Shown here: one piece after another, positions 47,801-59,993 of the stretch
Position numbering within the stretch: the stretch's first letter is position 1
How the letters are laid out: every line of letters starts with the position of its first letter
Source of the DNA: Cheilinus undulatus
Taxonomy: Eukaryota > Chordata > Actinopteri > Labriformes > Labridae
Reading direction: 5' to 3'
DNA: 64,000 nucleotides
Assembly (NCBI RefSeq): GCF_018320785.1
Contig: NC_054882.1
Coordinates: forward strand, 24,308,719-24,372,718
Position numbers and translations under genes: made by a program
The notes under the pieces: model-generated
The model's database searches: none
What the model was told of the DNA's origin: nothing
The model's input: the letters and a program-made list of their open reading frames with translations, nothing else

Positions 47801-50800
47801 TCTACTGTACAGAGTGTGCGTCTATCACGGTTGATCTATTTTGGCTGTACACTGCATGATCGTAGCAAATGCATTACATTCATTAGCTTGCAGAGGGACT
47901 GTTTAAAGAAGTGCTTAGTGTTATCTGATTGTTCATTCAGGCCAGAGATTATGATAAAAATGACTAATGTGTGAAAATTGATTTAAAGAAACCCATAATC
48001 AAGCTGTCATCTGTGTAATCCCAGAGCAGTTAAGATAGGAAGATCCTGATATTAAAGCTCCAGTGAGGAGTTTTAAACTGGTCATGAAACAAACTATGAT
48101 AACTCTATAAGACCAACAAAAGCCTACAATCCTTTATAATGGGATTGCAGTATGTTTGCATACACAAGAAGGTCAAACTACAGTCATTTTTTTGAGGTGG
48201 TTTAATTGGACAACTGTCTTTGTCCTGCTACACAAAAACCAGGGAATAATTAGTTTATTGATGGAAATATGTTTGACTCTGCTACAGTAGGTAGAGATAT
48301 GCTACCCTTCAGCTAGTTACTATTGCATCCTCTTCAGGTTGACCAACTATGTCACATAAAAACTGACAATCATTATGTAACTCCTTCAGATTATGCAGCA
48401 TAAACTTTCTCCTGTCAGTCTAAAATGCTTGGTTCTCACTTCATCATTTGCCATGTCGATACTTTGCCGTGTTTTCTTTCTAGCTTTCTTCTACAAAATT
48501 TTACCATTTGACTCCTGGCCCGTATCCTAATGTGGGAGCTGTGGAGTATGCTCAAAGTGCTTAGGTCATTTTTGCACACTGAGTCAGCCAGTTTTGGGTC
48601 TATCTGATTAAAAAAACAAACAAAAACAAAACAAAAAAACCCGTCATGCACTCAGACCTTGCACATTAAGTCTGACGTGTTCATTTTACAACTTATTGTA
48701 AAAACAGTCTTTTACTGCAAAGAAAAAGAAGAAGTGAGAATGATTCCACAAGTCTTCCACTCTTGTAAAACAAAAAGTAAATATTGGGTCCATCTATCCT
48801 GACAGAGACCTTCGTATAGCTCATTAGCATGTCACTGTTGTAGCACCCAAGCTGTCATGTTGCTGTGAGTGCAACTTTTGGCCATTATCTCCAAAGTTTA
48901 ATGATTTTTTTTTTTTATCCACGATATGTGGTTAAATCACACTGTTTTTGCTGAGGTTTGCAGAGTTGAAGGAGCTGAAGCTGCTGTTCTGAACAGTCAA
49001 TCATCCATTTAAAAGACTTGGATTGATGCTAAAAAATGCAAAAAGTTTGGGATTCAGTGTTCAAACATGATTAACATACTGTAACACAGGATCATATTCT
49101 CTTTTTAATGTGCGGCAATTTCAGACAAAAACAACCTTGTCAGTGTGCAAAGGACTTAACTCGACACTTCAGTTACATTCTTTAGGTATTTTGTGCCATG
49201 TTTATGAGATTTTCAACGCAAAATAGCAACATTTTTTTGTGTTTTGACTTTTGATTTACATGACACTGTGTTTGCGCTACAGTGAGTAGACTGGTGAAAT
49301 GCCACTGCATTTGTCTCATGGGGTTACACCTCATGTCCGTATATCTATAAATGCACTGACAGTGTCTCCTAGTGTCTAAAACAAGGAACTGCACTTTTTA
49401 AAAGATTTATTTTGGGCATTTTTGTGCCTATATTTGATAGAGGAGGACAGTGGATAGAGTCGGAAACAGGGACGAGAGCAGGGGAGAGACATGCATCCCA
49501 GCACGCATGGGGACAAGCATGGGGCGTGCCTTAAACCACTAGGCAACCTGTGCCCCGGAACTGCACTTTTTTGGAAGGATTTAAGCATAGAATGTAGAAA
49601 GAATTGGACAAACCCTGTGTGACATCAGTCGTCTGCTTACAATAGGGGGACTCAAACAGCTTTTGAAGCCAATTCGTGAACAATTCCATATTGAAATCGC
49701 GGTCTCAGCCGAACTTAACGCCCGCTCACTAAGCGCAACTTCCTGTCAGCCCGCTAGCTAGCATTCTGGTTGACAGAAATGGAGCCTCTGCCCGCCGAGC
49801 TATCTGTCAATCAAATGAGACACGGCAATCAGCTTTCATCCTAAATACAATCCAAACGATCGTGGTAAAAAAAAAATCACCCTCCGTACAGTGGGAGCAC
49901 AATAAGACACTAGCTAATGAGACACGTTTGGTGTTTTGAACCAGGCTGTAAACCAGTTTATTTCATGTGTCAAAACTGGCTGTGTAACATGTGTGCAGAT
50001 GGAACTTCCGGTGTTCCTGCAGCCAGCCTCAAGTGGACACTCGCAGTATAGCAATTTTTTGCACTTCCGCATTGGCCTCATTTTTCAGGACCGGAGGTTG
50101 CCGCTTGGAGTTAAGCCACCTGTAGCTGCTGGGGAGAGGATGATGTTTTCCGGTGTTCTGTCCGATTTTGCTTCCTTGTCAGATTTTGCTACTGCTGCTT
50201 TTTCCGATAGACACGTCTATCAACTACCCTAACCCTACCCTAACCCTAACCATTATGGGCGTAATGCTGATGGCGTAGGGCGCGTGCGCAGAACCACAAA
50301 GTAGCAATTTTTGATGGGTGGCAAAAAATGACAGAACATCGGGTTTTTGCCATCAAGCAGCTGGGAATCTCTGTTAACTGGAATTACTGAGAAAACAGGA
50401 CTAATATTTCATATAAGGACATATGAATGGCAGTACGAGCTAAGCTTAGCTAGCTAGCTACCCATTCAAATGGTCTTTCATATGTTTAATAACCAATTTT
50501 TCAAAATGCAATCATATCTTCTAACTGTTTCAATATCTGACACTACCACAATGATCTTACAGAACTTCATATCGACTGATAAATCCTGATGTATTTCATA
50601 TTAAAAGTGGTTATGACTGCTTTTAAAGCAAGCTGATGATTATGAGTCTTCATAGCCTGTTGGCAGCTTGGTTAGCTTGCACACTGCTATATGGTCTCCC
50701 AAAATCCACCACAAAAAGTTACATTTTTTCAACGTACTACTTGAAAATACTACGGAGGGATGGAGTTTCGCAGGCACATTGGTCACCTTTAATATGACTA

Positions 50801-51762
50801 GATTCGACTTCAGGCCTAGTATGTTAGACTGTCAAAATAAAAGCCACAGATTTTTGTCACAGTCCGCCACGACTTCACTCGTACAGTGTGAACTGAGGTC
50901 GTGCACAACCAACAGACTGTATCGTATGAGAACATAAATTGTGTCTGTGCATCGTAAATGATTCAGTTGAACAGGATGAGCTGACGTTACACCACGATCG
51001 TTGAGAGTCTGGCTTTAGCCATAGCTCAAATTTGAGAAATTAAATTTGTGCAATTGCAGTTTAACATGTACACCTGAATGTTAAAGGTGAAAGGATTATT
51101 AATCCGAAAACACACTTGGTCAAAATGTAAAGCAAAGAGAGGAGTTACAGCTTTCTGGAGCCAAAATCACCATGAAAGCCTTTCAGGAGCTTTAAACATA
51201 ATTTAAAGTATAAATTTTGATGTTTTTCCATATACAACATAATAAACTGTTTATAATATGATCATGAATTCAAAATAAATATATATATTATGACACGTGT
51301 AGTAGTGAAAACAGTTAAACCACAGACGCTCACAGAGCCATTATGTATGCTTAAAAAGATACTTCATGATGAAATGTAATCAACTTTTTATAAAGATGCC
51401 AATATTTGCACAGACAGAGGCAGGGAGTTGGTGTGTTTGGTGATGTTGCCAGGTTGAAACATGCAACATTCAAGCAGAGACGAATGGCCTCTATTAGGAG
51501 CATTTAATCAGTGCTCCCGGTCTCCTGCGCCCCTTGGGGAAAGATTAATGGGTACAGGATATTTCATCAGGCCCCTCCACATCACTGGCCAGGATATGAG
51601 GCAGTAATTGTGTCTGTTTGTGCTGTTGTTTTATTTTTGTGTGTGTCACAGGCAGACAAAGAGGAGCCTGCAGGTTGGAGCAGTTCTGGGAGGGATTCGC
51701 AGGGTGCGATAAGAAGCGGGAGGACGCGACCGAGGAAGGGGAAACGGGTGAAGAGAGCGTGA
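38879..51762 (+). CDS. ELYS-domain (AHCTF1-like) protein lacking the beta-propeller
   Basis: Seventeen coding exons: 38879-38969, 39055-39144, 39712-39855, 39936-40094, 40188-40269, 40363-40552, 40663-40806, 42800-42990, 43079-43214, 43308-43362, 43440-43572, 43661-43802, 43893-44226, 44905-45029, 46067-46409, 47081-47187, 51652-51762. They sum to 2577 nt, 858 aa plus stop, with all phases matching. The ATG is fixed by an in-frame TGA 27 bases upstream in the same exon. Residues about 230-410 match the helical ELYS domain that follows the propeller in AHCTF1: YPPPNLLALLKLVLVP, AFWMLDHGHIKASIELLLSP, SWQHRCIIHCLLTRKHPQLA, CDAWALLKRGHTERDN. After it come acidic and Ser-rich low-complexity segments with a short FESTLTMQRISSLLADG helix, and a basic end RTRPRKGKRVKRA. 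ELYS seeds nuclear pores on chromatin; a role here is inferred only. Full ELYS is over 2200 aa and starts with a propeller not present here. Confidence 0.8.
39437..39590 (+). mobile_element. End fragment of the Tc1-like family seen at 53640-57125
   Basis: ATGCAAATCTCATAATGTTT and ACCATTTCATGAAAAACTTA recall the left portion of this family. In intron 2 of the ELYS-like gene. Confidence 0.45.
41213..41482 (+). mobile_element. Another fragment of the same Tc1-like family
   Basis: Reads AGGTTGGGACAGTAG, AACAGGTTAGTGGCATGACT and GAGAGGCTGAGTCTGAGGTA, parallel to ACAGGTCAGTAACATGACT and GGTAGAGTCTATCAGAAGTA at 55670-55740. Confidence 0.5.
41833..41916. repeat. 39-bp near-perfect inverted repeat (hairpin)
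   Basis: Arms 41833-41871 and 41878-41916 pair with one mismatch around a 6-base loop (CAATTT). Arm end TGCAAAG, inner end GATTATA. Very AT-rich, in intron 7 of the ELYS-like gene, next to a Tc1 fragment that begins soon after. Confidence 0.9.
41930..42480 (+). mobile_element. Degenerate Tc1-like 5' half, third family
   Basis: In several frames it reads KELPAELRDGIVVRHRSGEG and later GEKGLSKRGDQDPCGHSS, i.e. frameshifted Tc1 transposase N-terminus. No right end. Fills part of the ELYS-like intron 40807-42799. Confidence 0.65.
42500..42690 (+). mobile_element. tRNA-derived SINE, old copy
   Basis: AGCCTAGTGGTTATATCTGT is a box-A-like start; TGGGTTAAAATCCAGCCTGG resembles box B. Shares CCCCATG, TTCCCCACTCCCTCTCCTC and ACTCTATCCACAGTCC with the SINE at 49400-49556 (reverse). 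Confidence 0.6.
44555..44830 (+). mobile_element. tRNA-derived SINE, second family
   Basis: Starts GTGGCTCAGTCTGTTGG (box A), then GGTGCCCCTGAGCAAGACAC and AACCCCCAATGGCT, then AATCCCTCACTCTGACATCT, phrases of a common fish SINE. In ELYS-like intron 44227-44904. Confidence 0.65.
45540..45800. other. Possible retroposon or LTR fragment in an ELYS-like intron
   Basis: GGGCTATTTAAGCTGCAAG followed by a pyrimidine-rich stretch looks like a small promoter, as in LTRs. No target duplication or paired LTR was seen. Confidence 0.25.
46697..46719 (+). other. G-quadruplex-capable run
   Basis: Three runs of seven G separated by single T (46697-46703, 46705-46711, 46713-46719), with another G6 at about 46675. 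In intron 46410-47080 of the ELYS-like gene, on its coding strand. Confidence 0.8.
49400..49556 (-). mobile_element. tRNA-derived SINE with perfect 15-bp target duplication
   Basis: Flanked by GGAACTGCACTTTTT at 49385-49399 and 49557-49571. Read on the minus strand it starts GGGGCACAGGTTGCCTAGTG and ends CCCAAAATAAATCTTTT. In the last intron of the ELYS-like gene. Confidence 0.85.
49640..50300. repeat. Dispersed fish repeat
   Basis: Contains AGCCAGCCTCAAGTGGACAC, TTGCACTTCCGCATTGGC and ACCGGAGGTTGCCGCTTGGA, phrases I recognise as a very abundant teleost repeat. Higher GC than its surroundings. Boundaries not resolved. Confidence 0.55.
50227..50249 (+). repeat. Short interstitial telomere-like repeat
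   Basis: Four CCCTAA-type units, one missing an A: CCCTAA-CCCTA-CCCTAA-CCCTAA. Confidence 0.85.
51652..51762 (+). CDS. Terminal basic, AT-hook-like exon of the ELYS-like gene
   Basis: A 111-nt exon after a strong acceptor (tgtgtgtcacag) and a 4.46-kb intron. It encodes 36 residues, the last third strongly basic (GRTRPRKGKRVKRA then TGA). The RPRKGKR core resembles an AT-hook but is not the canonical GRP form. Phase 0 agrees with the preceding exon. ATTAAA signals follow at 51999 and 52018. Confidence 0.65.
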   Translation, partial: ADKEEPAGWSSSGRDSQGAIRSGRTRPRKGKRVKRA

Positions 51763-53639
51763 AGATTTATTGTCAGTGGGAAGACTTTTAAACTGCATTT
51801 CTTTGGACACATTAACAGCAAGCTTGCATAAAAAGAACGTATCTATGATCATTTTTTTCTCTGGAGCTGATCGGATGTTGTGAAGTCAACAGCAGCCCCA
51901 ACAGTACTGATGTCCTGTCACGCCCTTTTTCTTCCACCATGTGTCAGAAACACTCACTCAATAATGAATTTCTCAGGAATTATTGATAAACATAAATAAT
52001 TAAACACTTTTTTTCTAATTAAAACTCCAGTAGAAATGTCTTACATATTGTTTATTTTAAATTATTCTGGTCAACATAACAAGGATGCATGTTGGACCAT
52101 TTACAGCATGAGTGCACTACATTTAAAGCCCAGCGGTGGTGTCCTTGAAAATGATTCTTCCTCTTGAAAAAAAGGATGTTTGCTTTGCTGCCATTGCAGC
52201 TCATGAAAAATGGATGACCTCCCGGTGCTTTCTGCTGCCCATTGCTCCCCGTATTTGCACAGAGCCCAGGGATTGCATTTGGGTTAGCATCCTCCTCCCT
52301 CCCTCTCTCTCTTCCTCTGTGTCTTGTTCTCGGGGTGAATAACTTAACACATATTTCTGCCTGACACACTTCTGCTCTGGGTCTCCCCTGGGTGCCCAGT
52401 TCACGAGCCCACACATGCTATATTATTTAAGCGTGGTTTGGAGTTGGTTGTGTGGAGGTGCATGTTATTTAGAAGGGGACTCCTTGTGGAGCTGTGAGGT
52501 CTTTCCCTGTGACCTCGCAGGTGCAGCAGCACCTCTGAAACCAGCTGGGGTCCAACAGATTTTTCCTATTTTTTTCTGCTCTGTGCTTTGATTTTCTTAT
52601 TCAAGTAGAGGGGGAAATCTTGTTGCACATGCAGCAACAAACTGCTCCAAACTGCATCATGATTTAGAACAGGAAACTGTAATCTCCCTACTTTATCATA
52701 CAGCAAAGAATTCATCTGCAAGACAATAAAATGCAGAGAAGCATAAAACGTAAGTGACGCTACCTAATGATGCAAGAAAAGCAAAACAACTCTGACATTC
52801 AAATAAAATATACTTCCAAGCCAAGACGGCACAAAAGCACACAAACAATAACTCAGGCTAATCCTGGAGCTGATAACATCGCGGAGAGCTGCGGTGCAGC
52901 AAAATGACACATAAATCATGAGCAGGGCAGAGGATGCAAAAGGCTGCAGTTTGTATGATGGATACAAATAGCCGTCTAATGTCTGGAAAGCACTCTTATA
53001 AATACTTGTCCTAATGTTGCATGAGGTATTTCCTAGGAAACAGATGTAACATTAATATTTTCTGACATTAAATACCTACCTTTAAAAATGAGGCTGGTTT
53101 TGCAGTTTCAATCTTGCCAGACATATTTGTTATACTCAGTCAAATCCTTGTTTTTGATTCTAGACACTAGACACTGACTGTACATGCGCCTCCCCCATTG
53201 GAGGGCACTGTGGGTGGCTGTGATGCTGGATGGGGGCAGAGGAAGCCTGAAAGACACCTTGGCAGACTGACCAGATGGGCTCAGTGAAGCATGTCAGATG
53301 GCTGTGACAGCTACCTGCCCTTCCTTAAGGACTGTCACCATGTATAAACAAACCATTACTCTCATTTGTGACTGCATGGCCTCATGTGTGTATAGAATGT
53401 GGATACAAGGGCGTGATCGCTCTGAATCCAATGAATGAAAACACTAAAAGAGCTGGATCTACAGTATCCTGGTTCGAAAACAACATTCTCTGAACAGTTT
53501 AGAAAGATACTTACTGTAAGACTTTGATAAAAGCCCATCCCAGTTTTAGCCCCAGTCCTTTTTAGTATCCTAGAAGTACCAAACATTTGACTAAAAAAAT
53601 ATAGTTCCTATTTGGAGACATTAACTATAACTCAGCTTT
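51763..53639. other. Intergenic DNA after the ELYS-like gene
   Basis: Contains the presumed 3' UTR (ATTAAA at 51999-52004 and 52018-52023). Beyond that I see only unannotatable sequence, with no credible exon on either strand. Confidence 0.5.
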
Positions 53640-53934
53640 TTAAAACCTCAATTCCAAAAATGTAAATGTAAGAAACAGAATACAGTGATTTGCACAAAAG
53701 CCAAGATATTTTATGGTCAAGCTGATAATTTTTTGTTATTTCTTGGAAATATGCACACACTTGATGCCTGCAATACAATTCCAAAAATGTTTGGAAACGT
53801 TCATGTTAACATATTTAATGTGTTACATCACCTTACCAGCACTCTAAGTGTCTGAAGATCAGAGGTGGAAGTCCAAGACTATCACAGTCAAGTATAAGTA
53901 CAGTTACTTGGGTAAATATATATACAGTGCTTAA

Positions 53935-55525
53935 CAAATTTATTAGACCACCTGTCATAACGAGAAAATATAAATATTTTAGAAATCTTTCAAAAACTTG
54001 TTTAAAACTAAAAATGTTATTGTTATTTATTTGGCAAATAGCAAACTGAAACAACTAAATAGTCCTTGTTCACACATAATAACCAAAAAACATCATATTT
54101 TGTATGGCCTCCTTTGGCCTTGATAACAGCTTGCATTCTTGCTGGCATTGTTTTAATGTACTTTTCCACAGTTTCTTTTGTAATCGAGTTCCAAATAGTT
54201 TCTAGCTGTTCTTACAGACTTGCTTTAGATGAAACTTTTGTGCCATCAATCTTTGAATCTACTAAATCCCAGATTTGTTCAATAGGATTCAAATCCAGAC
54301 TTTGACTTGGCCAGTCCTTCAGTTCCAGTACTCCAGATTCCTTTTTCCTGTTCAAATAGTCTCTGCACAGCTTTGAAGTATGCTTGGGGTCATTGTCTTG
54401 TTGGTATATGAACCCACAACCAATCAGATTCAGTCCAGAAGGGTTTCCATGATGCACTAAGATGTTGTGGTAGACGTTCTTGTACTTGATACCATCGATT
54501 TTTACTCATTTGCCCACGCCGCACCCACAAATGGAACCCCATACCATAATGGAATCTCCACTGTGTTTCACTGTGGGTGCATCTGGCATCAAAACGTTCT
54601 CCAGCTTTTCTGTGGACATAAACACGGCCATGCTGACCCAAGAGTCCAAACTTGGACTCGTCTGTCCAGAGTACCTTCTTCCAGTCATCAACAGTCCAGT
54701 GTTTGTGCTCCCTGGCAAATCTGAGGCGTTTCTGGATGTTTGCAGGCCTCAATAATGGCTTCTTAGCAGCTATTCTTCCCTTTAAGCCTAGTTCCGTCAG
54801 TCGTCTGCTTATGGTCATTCTGGAGACTTTCTCAGACTCTGATCTATAAGCATTCATCTCTGCCTGAAGATCAGCAGTGGTCTTCCTTCTGTCTCTAGTA
54901 CTTCAAACCTTGAGGTGTCTGACATCTGCTTCAGTTAATTTTCCTTTCCTGCCTCTTCCTTGGTGCATTTTGTAAGTACCAGTCTCAGCAATTGACTCCA
55001 AAGCATACTTGACCACACTGTGAGAACACTTTATGTCTTTCCCTATTTGTCTCAGAGACCATCCAGCATCATGAAGTGCTTTAATGTGGACTCTTTCATT
55101 TTCAGTGAGCTCTCCACGTTTTACCATTTTGAACAGGAATGAGGAATTTCAAACTGAATTCACCTTTTTATACCCAAATTTGAGCTCACTGGGCTTCTCT
55201 GAGAAGTCAGAAATTAATCAAGCATAACATTTGACCACTAAAACTACTTTTTTCTGTTCAGGAATGCAAGTAAATAACTTCAATTTGACATATTAATCAA
55301 GAGATATTAATGTGCTTTACTATTTTTTCAGGTTTTTTTGTAAATCAGGACATTTGAAAATTCATGGATAACAATAATAATTATATATTAGTATTAAAAA
55401 TATCATTTGGGTTAAAGGGCTTCTACATATTGGTGTATTAACCATTACAGAAACATAACAAATGCTTTTGGTAATTACCAAAGCTGTTAATTTAGGGCAG
55501 CTGTGGCTTAACCTTACTTTGGGTG
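53935..55525 (-). mobile_element. Younger Tc1-like element nested inside
   Basis: Starts TA|CAGTGCTTAACAAATTTATT and carries ATTAGACCACC near both ends in opposite orientation. Minus-strand transposase pieces cover 55127-54903 (helix-turn-helix, LRQIGKDIKCSHSVVKYAL), 54857-54390 (WTDESKFGLLG, first catalytic Asp) and 54457-54212 (QQDNDPKHTSK and LDLNPIEQIWD, second Asp and Glu). Frameshifts and an early stop break it. Confidence 0.8.
54212..55127 (-). pseudogene. Broken Tc1 transposase, catalytic triad still visible
   Basis: Three minus-strand frame segments together span nearly the whole transposase, with all three DDE motifs readable. Breaks: a TGA after HLKV at 54903, and a frame shift near 54550-54450. 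It cannot make a full protein as it stands. Confidence 0.8.
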
Positions 55526-57184
55526 GTGGTCTAATACTGAGACATTTTACAATTTCATGAATAACATATGCTGATTTTGAAGTTGATGATAGCAATAAAT
55601 CCCAAAAAAGCAGGAACAGGGCAAAAAAAGCCTGAAAAAGTAAGTGGTATTAGCGGTAACTATGTGATATGCAACAGGTCAGTAACATGACTGGGTATAA
55701 AAGGAGCATTTTTTAGATAGGTAGAGTCTATCAGAAGTAAAGATGGACAGAGGTTCACCAATCTACAGAAAAATGCATCTAAAAAATGTAATTTTTATGG
55801 AATGTGTGGAATAATTTTAGAAAAATGGTCCTCAATGTAAAATGGCAAAGACTTTGAATATCCAACCATCTACAGAACATCATATCATCCTTGTGATCTA
55901 CTGACCCTCAGGTGGCACTGCATGAAAAACATGCAGAACATGTCCTGGAAATCTCTGCATGGGCTTAAGAACACTTTCCAGAAATCATTATTGGTCAACA
56001 CAGTTCACCATGTCGTCCACAAATGCAAGTTAAAGCTGTGTCATGCAAAGGCAAAGGTATGTGTCAACATAATCCAGACATGCAGCCATCCTCTCTGGGC
56101 CAAAGCTCATTTAAAATGGACTGAAACATAATGGAAAACTGTTCTGTGGTCAGATAAATCAAAGTTTGAAATTCTGTTGGAGACCATTCTTTTTAGGACG
56201 CCCTGTCATGAGGACTGAAGGAGAGAGGGACCATCCAGCTTGTTATCAGCACACATTTCCAAAGCCTGCATCTCTGATGGTAGGGGGTTGTACTAGTGCC
56301 AATGGCATGGGCAGCTTGCACATCTGGAAAGGTGTGATCAATGCTGAAAAGTAAATAAGGTTTTAGAGCGACATATGCTCCCATCCAGACATCTCTTTCA
56401 GGGAAGGCCTTGCATATTTCAGCTAAACCACTGACCACATCCATCACAACAGCAGGACTTCGGAGCTGAGCTGCATGCCTGCAGTCCAGACCTTTCACCA
56501 ATAGAAAACATTTGGAGCATCATAAAATGAAAAAAAATCAGGAAAAGAAGACCCAGGACTGTTAAGCTGCTAGGATTTTACACTGGACAAGAATGGGACA
56601 ACAATCCCCTCCCAAAACTCCAGTGACTGGTCTCCTCACTTCCCAGATGTTTACAGACTGTCATTAAAACAAGAGTGGATGTTACACAACAGGGCCCTGT
56701 CTCTACTTTTTTGAGATGTGTTGCTCTCATCAAATTCAAAATTGGCTAATATTTCCATGAAATGGTAAAACAGCATCTTAGTACAAAACGTAGATGGACG
56801 CATATGTTGCTAAGAAAACTACGTATATGTACTTCTTTGCATTTATGCCTTCACAGATGTGCAAGTCACCTATGGACATTATGAAACCCCACACCAACAC
56901 AGATGCTTGCTTATACACTTCGCATTAATAACAATCTGGATGGTCCTTTTACTTTTTAGCTAGGAGGACTTTATGGCAATTATTCAATAAAAAAAATATA
57001 TAAAAAGTGGACATCTGTTTGAACATTAAGTATCTTGTCATTTACTCTGTATATAATGGAATATAGGTTTTCTGTTTTTATTCACATCCTTCACAATGCC
57101 CCAGCTTTTATGGAATCGGGGTTTGTTTTTTGTGTATCAAAAAACAAAGAAAAAAGCTGAAGGACTTAAAAGTTAAAAGATAAA

Positions 57185-57640
57185 CATACAGTATGTCCAA
57201 GGTAGGCAGAATAATGCTAATATGTCATGGTCCCAAGCTATAACAGCCTCCACTATTCTTGGAAGGCTTTCCACAAGAGTTTGGAGGTTTTCTGTGGGAA
57301 CATGTGCCCATTCATTCTTTAGAGCATTTATGGGGTCAGACACTGATGATGGATGTGAAGGCCTTGCTCTCAATCTCTGTTCCAGTTCATCCCAAAGGTG
57401 CTCACTGGGCCCTGTGTGGGCCAGTCAAGTTCTCACCAAACTCATTAAACCATGTCTTTATAGTCCTTACTTTGGCAAACTGTTGCCACAGAGTTGTAAG
57501 TGTAGGGTTGTCCAAAATGTCTTGGTAGGATTACCCTTCACTGGCGATAAGGGGCCCAAAGCTGGAAAAACAGCCCCAACATTATCCTTCCTTCTCTAAA
57601 CCTCACAGCTGGCACAGTGCAGTTAGGCAGGTATGCATCT
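57185..57640 (-). mobile_element. Tc1-like remnant, fourth family
   Basis: Phrases GGGCCAGTCAAGTTCTCACC, ACCATGTCTTTATAGTCCTT and TTGTCCAAAATGTCTTGGTA match, with decay, the minus-strand transposase of a common fish Tc1-like family. No terminal repeats. The remaining 57640-58074 is AT-rich without features. Confidence 0.55.
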
Positions 57641-58074
57641 GCTCAGCCATGGATTATTTTTTTTTTAGTGAAAACCTCATAATCATTTTAGAAAATATCT
57701 ATAAACATATAGCCTGCTATATCCAGCAAAACAAACTAATAGAAAACCAATCATAAAATATGTAGAAATCCAAAATTTGATAAAAAAAAATAATGTAGCT
57801 AAAAAAATATTAGCTAATTTTTCAATCATAAACATTATAAGGATTCAATGAAGCTAAAAGAAAAAGCCCAAAGAGAGGATACTATTATGTCATTGCAAAG
57901 ACATCATAAATAGATTGACTGAACCAGAGCACTAGGGGGTTAAATGTCATAATAAACTGTTACATGTCTAAACTGTTGCAGATGTTAACCCCAGTGAAAG
58001 GAGCACCTCCACAGTGAGATCGTCGATAAGATGGAGAGTCCTAAAGGCCTCATCTTGCTCATTAATTTGCAGTA

Positions 58075-59400
<1,326 letters not shown>

Positions 59401-59846
59401 AGAAGAAAAAGAGGATGCACAAACACTCACTCAGTCACTCACACTCAACCGTCCAGTCCTCTGCCTGCCGTGAGAAACACCAGTGTTTGCCTGTGTAGAC
59501 AATCAGAATTGGCTTTTGCTTCAATTGATTAGAGGGTTTAGCTTTGTTCTCTAAAGGTGATCGATCTCCCCCTCAAAAAAGCCCCTCAGTGGTGGATAAG
59601 CCTTGAAGAATCCCGCTTTATTGAGATTATTTACTCCTCTTCAAGGCATAGCTCAACTCTGAAAGTATTTAACCCATTTAATGGAAGTTTTGGATTTCTA
59701 TTTAACTCCGCAGTGTTAGTGGCTCGGACTGACTGGCCGATGGATCATGTTGTCTTTGTGAAACTTCTGCATGGCCCTAATGCATGGCAAATTAATAAGG
59801 TGGTGGTTTTTAGATGTAAAGGATTTTCCTTTTTGTTTTATACACC

Positions 59847-59993
59847 AATAAATGTGTAGGCTTCTCTTTTGTAGGATGCCCTCTGCATCTTGATGAAGTC
59901 AGAATTCCTTGCATGCTGCAGCAAAGCAAGAACACGTGTGCTTTTGCAGTGTATTCACTTTATCAGCATTTACAAAAGGTGTTTTAAAATAAA
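59847..59993 (+). promoter_or_regulatory. tmem179: Candidate tmem179 polyadenylation signals
   Basis: AATAAA at 59847-59852 and again at 59988-59993, giving a 3' UTR of about 0.45-0.6 kb. On the opposite strand AATAAA occurs at 60276-60281 and 60420-60425, which could end the convergent NRAC-like gene. Confidence 0.5.

Larger units (their letters stand above)
47188..51651 (+). other. Large last intron of the ELYS-like gene
   Basis: Non-coding apart from repeats: a SINE with clean target duplication (49400-49556), a dispersed repeat (49640-50300) containing a short telomere-like run, and AT-rich DNA elsewhere. No other exon with matching phase was recognised between 47188 and 51651. Confidence 0.6.
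53640..57125 (+). mobile_element. Tc1-like element split by another Tc1
   Basis: Left end AAACCTCAATTCCAAAAATG and right end complement AAACCCCGATTCCATAAAAG are inverted copies. The right portion (from about 55590) encodes broken transposase on the plus strand: WKTVLWSDKSKF, ERDHPACYQ, SANGMGSLHIWKGVINAEK and SPIENIWSII, the D and E regions of a DDE transposase. The part 53866-55590 is later insertion. Confidence 0.75.
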
